Below, piece by piece: positions 1-5,547 of a stretch of DNA of 6,642 bases. Source of the DNA: an uncultured Rickettsiales bacterium (GTDB lineage: Bacteria > Pseudomonadota > Alphaproteobacteria > Rickettsiales > UBA998); the NCBI GenBank assembly GCA_937982385.1, contig CALJMC010000163.1:1-6642 (forward strand), given 5' to 3'. The first letter of the stretch is position 1, and the number at the start of each line of letters is the position of its first letter. A program made the position numbers and the translations under genes. The notes beneath the pieces are model-generated. The model did no database searches. It saw only the letters and a list, made by a program, of their open reading frames with translations, and was not told where the DNA came from.

Positions 1-2149
1 GGCTTCTGCTTGGGTGTTTTAACTTGCGAAGTGCCTTTGCCTCAATTTGACGAATACGCTCACGTGTCACTGAAAATTGCTGCCCCACTTCTTCAAGCGT
101 GTGATCAGTATTCATCCCAATACCAAAGCGCATACGCAACACCCGCTCTTCACGCGGGGTGAGGGAGGAGAGGATGCGCGTAGTCACTTCACGAAGGTTT
201 GAATGAATCGCAGAATCCACAGGAAGCAGCGCATTCTTATCTTCAATAAAGTCACCCAGATGTGAATCTTCTTCATCACCAATCGGCGTTTCAAGCGATA
301 CGGGCTCTTTCGCAATTTTCATTACTTTGCGAACCTTATCAATCGGCATTACCAGCTTCTCAGCCAGCTCTTCTGGTGTTGGCTCACGTCCCATTTCATG
401 AAGCATCTGACGTGAGGTACGTACAATTTTATTAATCGTCTCAATCATATGCACTGGAATACGGATGGTACGCGCCTGATCTGCGATAGAACGAGTAATC
501 GCTTGGCGAATCCACCATGTTGCATAGGTTGAAAATTTATAACCACGACGATATTCAAATTTATCAACCGCTTTCATCAAACCAATATTACCTTCCTGAA
601 TCAAATCAAGGAACTGCAAGCCACGGTTGGTATATTTCTTGGCAATCGAAATTACGAGACGCAAGTTTGCTTCAATCATTTCTTTTTTCGCACGACTCGT
701 AGTACGCTCACCTTTTTGAACGGCAGACACCATGCGCTTGAATTCGACAATATCAACATTCACTTCACGTGCAATAGACGCAATTTCTTCACGCAGCACA
801 ACGACTCTCTCGCCGTATGTTTCATTAAAGTCTTTCCAGCCCTTACCTTTGAGCACGCTCATATCTGTGAGCCAGTCGATATCAAGCTCACGCCCTTTAT
901 AGCGTTCGATAAAGTCCTTGCGAGCAACTTTCTTTTTCTCAGCATACCCAATGATCTTACCTTCGAGCTTAAGAAGGCGTAAATTCGTGCCATAAAGACG
1001 GTCAACCATCTCTTCAATACGTGCATTATTGAAGCGAATCTCGCCAACCAATATGCTTAGTTCTTTGCGCAACTCATCATATTTCTTTTGATCAACAGGC
1101 TTAAAGTCACCGTCGCCGAAGGCTTGATCCAAGCGCCTCTCCTGAAGCTTGCGAATCTTATTACTAATTTTTGCGAACGCATCAAGCTGTTCAAGCATTT
1201 GTGGCATAAGGGCTGCTTCCATGGCAACGAGTGACAATGGGTTGTCGCCATAATCGTCATCATCATCTTCTTCTTCGCCTTCTTCACCCTCAGCTTTTTC
1301 GGGCTTCTCAGCATCGCCATCTTCAGATGATGTTTCAGCATCATCTTTTTTATCTTCTTCTTCGGCTTTAGACGCGTCTTCACCTTTTGCTTCTGCGGCA
1401 AGAATTTCTTCGGCGCCCTTGATGATTGCTTCATCGCTTTCGACTTCACCTTCAGATGCCTCAGCTTCTTCCGCTGCTTCGCCTGCGCCAAATGTCGCAT
1501 CCAAGTCAATAATATCGCGGAGCAACAAATTCCCTGCAGCTAATTCATCGCGCCAGCTCAAGATCTCACGCATTGCGAACGGCGTTTCGCACAACGCTGT
1601 AATCATGGTCTCGCGACCAACTTCGATACGCTTGGCAATTTCAATCTCACCTTCACGCGAAAGCAACTCAACATTACCCATCTCACGCAAATACATACGC
1701 ACAGGATCATCCGAACGTCCGTGGCTATCGCTCGTATTGCTCGTCTCTTTTTCTTCTACTTCTTTTGCAGGTGTCTCTTCATCTTCGTCAATCTCGGCAC
1801 CCAATACATCATCATCACCAGACAAGGCTAAAGAGGTTTTCTTAGCTTTTTTCTTGCCCTTATCTTCTTCTACTTTAATGTCCATTTGACCGAGCGTATC
1901 AATCACGCCCTCAATGGCCTCAGGAGAAAACTCGTCCGCTGGCAAGAGCTCATTCAATTCGTTATAGCTAATGATGCCTTTTTTCTTACCCAACGCAATA
2001 AGCTGCTTGACCAAATCAGCATTGCTTTTACGTGCGCCATCTTTTTTGACAGATGCCTTCTTTGCTGGCGCTTTTTTAGCGGGCGTTTTTTTAGCGGGCG
2101 TTTTTTTCTCTGCTGTTTTTTTGGTAGCTGCTGGTGTTTTTGTAGCCAT
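1..2149 (-). CDS. rpoD: RNA polymerase primary sigma factor RpoD (sigma-70), C-terminal end cut by window edge
   Basis: This is the housekeeping sigma factor, which binds core RNA polymerase and recognises -35/-10 promoters. Translating back from ATG 2147-2149 gives 716 codons without a stop. Residues 1-43 are Lys/Pro/Ala-rich, and region 1.1 follows at about 45-93. Region 1.2 (DPVRMYLREMG) starts near 147. A very acidic non-conserved stretch lies at about 218-304. Regions 2.1-2.4 lie at about 491-565 and include NLRLVISIAKKYTNRGLQFL and ATWWIRQAITRS (W545, W546). Region 3 follows, and region 4.2 (TLEEVGQQFSVTRERIRQIEAKALRKL) is near 683-710. The reading ends in KLKHPSRS, so probably fewer than about ten codons are missing. 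An in-frame stop at 2159-2161 lies just upstream of the ATG and fixes it as the first possible start. The family assignment is certain. The alphaproteobacterial affinity comes from remembered sequence similarity. Confidence 0.98.
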   Translation of the reverse strand, partial: MATKTPAATKKTAEKKTPAKKTPAKKAPAKKASVKKDGARKSNADLVKQLIALGKKKGIISYNELNELLPADEFSPEAIEGVIDTLGQMDIKVEEDKGKKKAKKTSLALSGDDDVLGAEIDEDEETPAKEVEEKETSNTSDSHGRSDDPVRMYLREMGNVELLSREGEIEIAKRIEVGRETMITALCETPFAMREILSWRDELAAGNLLLRDIIDLDATFGAGEAAEEAEASEGEVESDEAIIKGAEEILAAEAKGEDASKAEEEDKKDDAETSSEDGDAEKPEKAEGEEGEEEDDDDDYGDNPLSLVAMEAALMPQMLEQLDAFAKISNKIRKLQERRLDQAFGDGDFKPVDQKKYDELRKELSILVGEIRFNNARIEEMVDRLYGTNLRLLKLEGKIIGYAEKKKVARKDFIERYKGRELDIDWLTDMSVLKGKGWKDFNETYGERVVVLREEIASIAREVNVDIVEFKRMVSAVQKGERTTSRAKKEMIEANLRLVISIAKKYTNRGLQFLDLIQEGNIGLMKAVDKFEYRRGYKFSTYATWWIRQAITRSIADQARTIRIPVHMIETINKIVRTSRQMLHEMGREPTPEELAEKLVMPIDKVRKVMKIAKEPVSLETPIGDEEDSHLGDFIEDKNALLPVDSAIHSNLREVTTRILSSLTPREERVLRMRFGIGMNTDHTLEEVGQQFSVTRERIRQIEAKALRKLKHPSRS
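2048..2107 (-). repeat. Tandem 15-bp repeat encoding KKTPA units in the RpoD N-terminus
   Basis: Two perfect 15-bp copies, 2093-2107 and 2078-2092, encode KKTPA-KKTPA. They are followed by degenerate copies KKAPA and KKASV down to 2048 and preceded by a degenerate KKTAE unit at 2108-2122. On the coding strand, runs of seven A occur at 2116-2122, 2101-2107 and 2086-2092, spaced exactly 15 nt apart. The array makes a basic, probably disordered tail in front of sigma region 1.1. Confidence 0.9.
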
Positions 2150-2161
2150 AAAGCGTATCTA

Positions 2162-2166
2162 TCCTT
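2162..2166 (-). promoter_or_regulatory. Probable ribosome binding site of rpoD
   Basis: On the minus strand AAGGA lies 12 nt upstream of the rpoD ATG at 2149. It is the only good Shine-Dalgarno match there, although the spacing is slightly long. Together with the in-frame stop at 2159-2161 it supports the ATG at 2147-2149. Confidence 0.6.
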
Positions 2167-2214
2167 GCACAAATGAAGCTCACGGCTTTTGCCATGATAC
2201 ATAGCTGAGTTTCT

Positions 2215-2232
2215 TAACAGTAACAGTTAACT
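2215..2232. repeat. TAACAG direct repeat joined to an AGTTAACT palindrome in the rpoD leader
   Basis: TAACAG occurs twice in tandem (2215-2220, 2221-2226) and runs directly into the 8-bp palindrome AGTTAACT (2225-2232). It lies between the candidate rpoD promoter and the rpoD ribosome binding site. It could be a protein-binding site or chance. No regulator can be named. Confidence 0.3.
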
Positions 2233-2251
2233 ATTTCAACAACTCTTCGCA

Positions 2252-2279
2252 GATATAGGGCTTTGAATGCTGGATTCAA
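2252..2279 (-). promoter_or_regulatory. Candidate sigma-70 promoter for rpoD
   Basis: On the minus strand a -35-like TTGAAT (2274-2279) is separated by 16 bp from a -10-like TATATC (2252-2257). Each matches the consensus at four of six positions. Transcription would start near 2245, leaving a leader of about 95 nt before the rpoD ATG. An rpoD-proximal promoter is expected because the gene upstream in this region is on the other strand. This is motif reading only. Confidence 0.35.
2263..2279. repeat. Inverted repeat TTGAAT-N5-ATTCAA over the candidate rpoD -35 element
   Basis: Perfect 6-bp arms (2263-2268 and 2274-2279) flank a 5-bp spacer. The right arm is the same sequence read as the -35 element of the candidate rpoD promoter, so a dimeric regulator bound here would cover that promoter. 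The operator role is inference. The dyad itself is directly visible. Confidence 0.35.
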
Positions 2280-2340
2280 GAGGGATCAGGTGAAAAGTGG
2301 CTTTCTTGCTTTAGTTGTCATTACTTCATCGTAATAAAAC

Positions 2341-2360
2341 TGTAACATTCGCATGTTACA
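2341..2360. promoter_or_regulatory. Perfect 8-bp-arm palindrome, operator or weak hairpin
   Basis: The arms TGTAACAT (2341-2348) and ATGTTACA (2353-2360) are exact reverse complements around a 4-base centre, TCGC. The right arm overlaps the -10-like TACAAT of the downstream gene, which fits a repressor operator. Read on the minus strand, the same dyad is followed by GTTTTATTA, so it could also act as a weak, AT-rich terminator for transcripts coming from dnaG. No known regulator box is recognised. Confidence 0.55.
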
Positions 2361-2362
2361 AT
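2357..2362 (+). promoter_or_regulatory. Candidate -10 element of the orphan gene
   Basis: TACAAT matches the TATAAT consensus at five of six positions and sits 46 bp upstream of the ATG at 2409. No convincing -35 lies about 17 bp upstream, so the promoter would be weak or need an activator. The start codon is preceded only by a weak GAG (2397-2399) as ribosome binding site. Confidence 0.3.
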
Positions 2363-2408
2363 ACAAGTCATAGATAAATTCAGAAAAATAAAAAACGAGC
2401 AATATTCA

Positions 2409-2888
2409 ATGGATGACAGTCAGCTAACCGAAAAAGAACTAGCAGAAGCATTTAAGGTCATACCAGTCGATAAAGACGCAACTCCTGATCCGAGTAATTT
2501 CGACGTAGAGCTAAACAAACCCTTTTCTCTGGGTTCACAAAACAGCTTATATTCTGTATTAGCTAAGGGTGACTCTCCTACAAACGAGCTAAACTTCAAC
2601 ATTAAGGACCATGCATTTGAACAATCTTTTCTAAGTGAAGGTCAACAGGCTGTTGAAAGACATTTCATAAACTTCGACCCAATGAATCTCGCAAAGCAGG
2701 ACATTAAATTAATAGACGATTGTATAAGCATACTTAATGGAGCTGGCACCGTGTGCGCGGGCGCTGGGATTAACCTTGCCACTGTTGAAACAGACATCAA
2801 AGCAGCAGCAATAGATCACGGACTAGGATCCACGCGAGATAAACCTGATGAACTCGCCGCAGGTGTAGCTTTCAAAATAACATTCTAA
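2409..2888 (+). CDS. Unrecognised 159-residue protein
   Basis: I do not recognise this family. The N-terminal third is acidic and polar (MDDSQLTEKELAEAF) with no signal peptide and no obvious membrane helix, so a soluble protein is most likely. Residues around DDCISILNGAGTVCAGAGINL form a Gly/Ala-rich patch with two cysteines. The last residues alternate hydrophobics and end in Phe (AGVAFKITF). Codon use differs from the neighbours: 7 of 11 Ile codons are ATA, 6 of 14 Leu codons are CTA, and the only two Arg codons are AGA and CGA. This suggests recent acquisition or a young gene. It lies between dnaG and rpoD on the opposite strand, and its stop is 4 bp from the dnaG stop. The ATG at 2409 is the first in frame after the palindrome. 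Its ribosome binding site is weak. That it is a real gene is likely but not proven. Confidence 0.7.
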   Translation: MDDSQLTEKELAEAFKVIPVDKDATPDPSNFDVELNKPFSLGSQNSLYSVLAKGDSPTNELNFNIKDHAFEQSFLSEGQQAVERHFINFDPMNLAKQDIKLIDDCISILNGAGTVCAGAGINLATVETDIKAAAIDHGLGSTRDKPDELAAGVAFKITF

Positions 2889-2892
2889 TTGC

Positions 2893-4758
2893 TCATTCAT
2901 CCTCACCATAAAAATCAAGACGTATATGGCGCTGACGTGACGCCTCATTCACTTCCAAAAACTGTTCCATCGTTTCTTGCCCAACAAGACGCTGAACCGC
3001 TTCTTTGTGATCGCCTTCAAGCGATAGATGCTGCATACGCGACTTCAACTGAACTATTAAATCCAATGCTTCATGAACATCATTCAATTCATCACCCTTG
3101 ACAATACGCTTAGTGCGCACATCGCGCGCAGCTTTTTTCATCATACCCAACGCATAGTCACGGACCGTATCAGAGGTGAACCATGTAGCCATCTCATCAC
3201 GCTTCGGCACGACATCAGCAGACAGCACTTCTTCTATACAGGCTTGGATGAGCTGCATAAGCTCTCTATCATCACTATGCATGGAGAGCAGCAGCTCCTC
3301 TGTATCATTACGCTCAAAAAGAGAAGGGTAATAGAGCAATAACGAAATTTGTGCTGCACAGCATTCTGTGATGAGGCGCGACTGCGAATCCTGCGGCGGA
3401 GGAGGGGTTATATTCACCAGATCCGCGCGCTTACCTTTACCATCTTTAGAGAACTTTCCGTCCTTTGAAAACTTCCCGCTGCCCCCTGACTGATAAGACG
3501 CTTCACGAATACGTTTGCGCATTTCTTGGCTGTAATGCTGCCTTACATCCTGATGCTCAATATTAGAAATGAGCGTCATTATATTACGTTCCGCACCGGC
3601 TTTTTGCTCTGGGGTTGTAGCGCCCGCACTCACAAAATGATGCTGCCAAATCACATCAACTAAGGGATGTGCGCGCTCGAGCAAATCACGCATAGCGCTT
3701 GTGCCTTGGGTCTTAATCAGAGTGTCTGGATCTTCTCCCTTTGGCAACACGCAAAAACGCAGACTTTTTGACGGCTGCAGCAAAGGAAGGGCTAGCTCAG
3801 CAGCACGGAGCATGGCGCGCTCGCCTGCTGCATCACCATCCAAACATAAAATAGGCTCGTTTGCCATGTTCCAGAGCAGTTTTAATTGGTCGGGCGTTAT
3901 GGCCGTCCCAAGTGGCGCGACGGACTCTGCAATGCCCGCCTGCGCAAGCGCTATCACATCCATATAGCCTTCTGCCACTAACACACGTTCAGCCTTGTGC
4001 GCCACCCGTCGCGCATTATTGGCATTATAAAGAATATAGCTTTTTTTAAAGAGGGGCGTGTCAGGTGAGTTGAGATATTTAGGTGCCTTGGTGTCCTTCT
4101 TCATGGTGCGACCACCAAAAGCAATCACCCGCCCCTGTAGATCGAGAATAGGGAACATAATACGGTCACGGAATTTATCATAGGTCGTGCCGTTATCGGG
4201 CTTGGTCAGGAGCCCTAAATCGAGCATCTTCTTTTCAGAGACATTATGCTGTATTAAATATTTTTTGAGCGCATCGCGATCGGGTGGAGCAAACCCCATG
4301 CGAAATTGCGAGACTATGTCAGCATTCAATCCACGCCCGACGATGTAATTTTGTGCCGGTTTAGAGGAAGCGTCACGCAAGCGCGCCTCAAACCATGCTG
4401 TTGCTTTTTCCATGATGTCATAAAGTTCATCACTCTCGCTCAGCTGTTTACGCTCAGTTTCGGTGAGCTGTGGCAACGCTATGCCACCTTCACGGGCCAA
4501 TTTTTCGACCGCCTCACCAAAATGAATATTTTCAGTTTCAGTGACAAACTTTAGAATATCGCCATGTGCATGACAGCCAAAGCAATGATAAAAACCCTTC
4601 TCGTCATTCACAGTAAAGGAGGGGGTTTTCTCTTTATGAAAAGGACATAGCCCATGAAACTCGCGGCCATGGCGCTTCAACTGCACACGCTTTCCCACCA
4701 CTTCCGATACCCGGAATTGTTGTCGCAAACGATCTAAAAACTGTGGCGGATAACGCAT
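2893..4758 (-). CDS. dnaG: DNA primase DnaG
   Basis: DnaG makes the short RNA primers for leading- and lagging-strand replication and works with the DnaB helicase at the fork. The 621-residue product has the normal family length. The N-terminal CHC2 zinc-binding domain has ligands C38, H41, C59 and C62 (CPFHKEKTPSF, YHCFGCHAHG). The catalytic core follows, including the conserved region FRDRIMFPILD and IAFGGR (about 196-217). The TOPRIM motifs carry the metal-binding acidic residues E263 (VAEGYMDVIAL) and D307/D309 (CLDGDAAGERAM). A flexible linker at about 420-445 leads to the C-terminal helicase-interaction domain, which is always more divergent. The start is ATG 4756-4758, with purine-rich AGAAGAGA about 8 nt upstream as a weak ribosome binding site. 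Downstream on the same strand is rpoD, as in the conserved macromolecular synthesis cluster, but with an opposite-strand gene in between. Confidence 0.98.
   Translation of the reverse strand: MRYPPQFLDRLRQQFRVSEVVGKRVQLKRHGREFHGLCPFHKEKTPSFTVNDEKGFYHCFGCHAHGDILKFVTETENIHFGEAVEKLAREGGIALPQLTETERKQLSESDELYDIMEKATAWFEARLRDASSKPAQNYIVGRGLNADIVSQFRMGFAPPDRDALKKYLIQHNVSEKKMLDLGLLTKPDNGTTYDKFRDRIMFPILDLQGRVIAFGGRTMKKDTKAPKYLNSPDTPLFKKSYILYNANNARRVAHKAERVLVAEGYMDVIALAQAGIAESVAPLGTAITPDQLKLLWNMANEPILCLDGDAAGERAMLRAAELALPLLQPSKSLRFCVLPKGEDPDTLIKTQGTSAMRDLLERAHPLVDVIWQHHFVSAGATTPEQKAGAERNIMTLISNIEHQDVRQHYSQEMRKRIREASYQSGGSGKFSKDGKFSKDGKGKRADLVNITPPPPQDSQSRLITECCAAQISLLLYYPSLFERNDTEELLLSMHSDDRELMQLIQACIEEVLSADVVPKRDEMATWFTSDTVRDYALGMMKKAARDVRTKRIVKGDELNDVHEALDLIVQLKSRMQHLSLEGDHKEAVQRLVGQETMEQFLEVNEASRQRHIRLDFYGEDE
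3439..3474 (-). repeat. Tandem KFSKDG repeat in the DnaG linker
   Basis: Two 18-bp units (3457-3474 and 3439-3456) both encode KFSKDG, DnaG residues 429-434 and 435-440. They differ at five bases, all in third codon positions and all synonymous. The repeat lies in the linker between the TOPRIM core and the C-terminal helicase-binding domain. Confidence 0.85.
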
Positions 4759-4806
4759 TCTACTTATCTCTTCTTACCTCTTTTGACTCTCAACATAGAA
4801 GCGATG

Positions 4807-4835
4807 CACATAAGAGACAAGCTATCACTTGTCAA
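4807..4835 (-). promoter_or_regulatory. Candidate promoter for dnaG
   Basis: On the minus strand a consensus -35 TTGACA (4830-4835) is followed after 17 bp by a weak -10, TATGTG (4807-4812, three of six matches). A second, overlapping option on the same strand is TTGTCT (4816-4821) followed after 17 bp by TATGTT (4793-4798). Either would give a dnaG leader of roughly 25-45 nt. The divergent arrangement requires a dnaG promoter in or near this stretch, but the exact one is uncertain. Confidence 0.35.
4816..4833. repeat. Inverted repeat GACAAG-N6-CTTGTC in the dnaG upstream region
   Basis: Perfect 6-bp arms (4816-4821 and 4828-4833) with a 6-bp spacer overlap the candidate dnaG -35. The position would suit an operator acting on one or both divergent genes. 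No known regulator box is recognised, and arms of this length can arise by chance. Confidence 0.3.
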
Positions 4836-4863
4836 ATTACATAAAAAATCGCATCATAGGCAC

Positions 4864-5544
4864 ATGGAAACCGAACGTATCATTACGCTGAATGAGCAGA
4901 CCGCACATGTGAAGCTTTCAAGGCGCAAAGGCGTAAAGCGCATTACGCTGCGTTACAACCCGCGCACAAAACAGTTTAAGCTGACCATGCCCCCACGCTG
5001 CAGTGAGCGCAAAGCGGATAGTTTTCTTCACGCGCAACAACTCTGGATGATGACCACACTCAGTACACATGGTCACTCTATTCCCCTTATATTTGGCACA
5101 ATAATTCCTGCCTTGGGTGAGGAGCGCACCATCTCTCAAGATGGTTCAGAAGAGGGGGCCCTTACAATTTTATCTACGGAAATGAAATGCGAGGAGATGA
5201 CGGTCACTGCATTGAAGCACATATTGCATGACTATATAGATCACAAAGCGCAGCATTATGCTCAAATACTGGATAGAAAAATAGAGCGCATCACCATCCG
5301 TGACACGTCATCACGCTGGGGGAGCTGCACAATTGATGGTAAACTCAATTTTTCATGGAGACTGGTCTTTGCACCACGCGAAATACTAGATTACGTGATT
5401 GCGCATGAAGTATCTCATCTTGTTGAGATGAATCACAGCGCTGCATTCTGGAGCGTTGTTAGCACCATAGACCCTGATTATAAAAACAACAAAAAATGGC
5501 TTAAGAATAATGGTAAAACGTTGTTTAGGTATGGTAGCGCCTAA
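4864..5544 (+). CDS. YgjP/SprT-like zinc metallopeptidase (DUF45 family)
   Basis: This is a predicted zinc-dependent peptidase of the YgjP-type (DUF45) family, whose cellular substrates are poorly known. From ATG 4864 it has 226 residues, typical for the family. An N-terminal beta-rich segment (HVKLSRRKGVKRITLRYN, KLTMPP) precedes the signature RWGSC (151-155). The metal site is HEVSH (181-185, with catalytic Glu182), and a third His (H191) sits in NHSAAFW. No signal peptide is seen, so it is probably cytoplasmic. The start is uncertain. The frame is open to ATG 4804 and TTG 4783, but family-like sequence begins only near METERIITL, and the intervening peptide is His/Lys-rich and atypical. 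No start has a good ribosome binding site. It is divergent from dnaG and convergent with the PBP gene, with a 3-bp gap between stops. No functional link to either neighbour is evident. Confidence 0.93.
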   Translation: METERIITLNEQTAHVKLSRRKGVKRITLRYNPRTKQFKLTMPPRCSERKADSFLHAQQLWMMTTLSTHGHSIPLIFGTIIPALGEERTISQDGSEEGALTILSTEMKCEEMTVTALKHILHDYIDHKAQHYAQILDRKIERITIRDTSSRWGSCTIDGKLNFSWRLVFAPREILDYVIAHEVSHLVEMNHSAAFWSVVSTIDPDYKNNKKWLKNNGKTLFRYGSA

Positions 5545-5547
5545 ATA
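5522..5547. terminator. Possible hairpin at the convergent gene junction
   Basis: TTTAGG (5524-5529) and CCTAAA (5540-5545) are exact inverted arms around a 10-base loop. They extend by one G-U and one U-A pair to 5522/5547. The structure overlaps the end of the metallopeptidase gene, including its TAA, and abuts the PBP stop. No T-run follows on either strand, so it is not a classical intrinsic terminator. Confidence 0.25.

Noticed and set aside
1057..1509. Minus-strand 150-codon ORF, very rich in Lys
   Set aside because: It is a frame-shifted reading of the acidic stretch of rpoD (GAA/GAG repeats read as AAG), fully inside the conserved rpoD frame.
2048..2122. Programmed ribosomal frameshift at the A7 tracts of rpoD
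   Set aside because: In the zero frame the tracts read GCT/ACC/GAG-AAA-AAA-AC, which does not form the X-XXY-YYZ slippery heptamer, and the alternative frames give no meaningful product.
1419..2204. Plus-strand ORFs of 77-156 codons, rich in Ser or Phe/Ala
   Set aside because: They are antisense shadows of the low-complexity parts of rpoD, with no family resemblance and no ribosome binding sites.
2341..2360. Strong intrinsic terminator
   Set aside because: The stem is AT-rich with only two G/C pairs in eight, and the following T-run on the minus strand is short and interrupted, so at best it is weak. It is kept as operator or weak hairpin.
4918..5139. Minus-strand 73-codon ORF inside the metallopeptidase gene
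   Set aside because: It is antisense to a gene with clear zinc-peptidase motifs, with no recognisable product.
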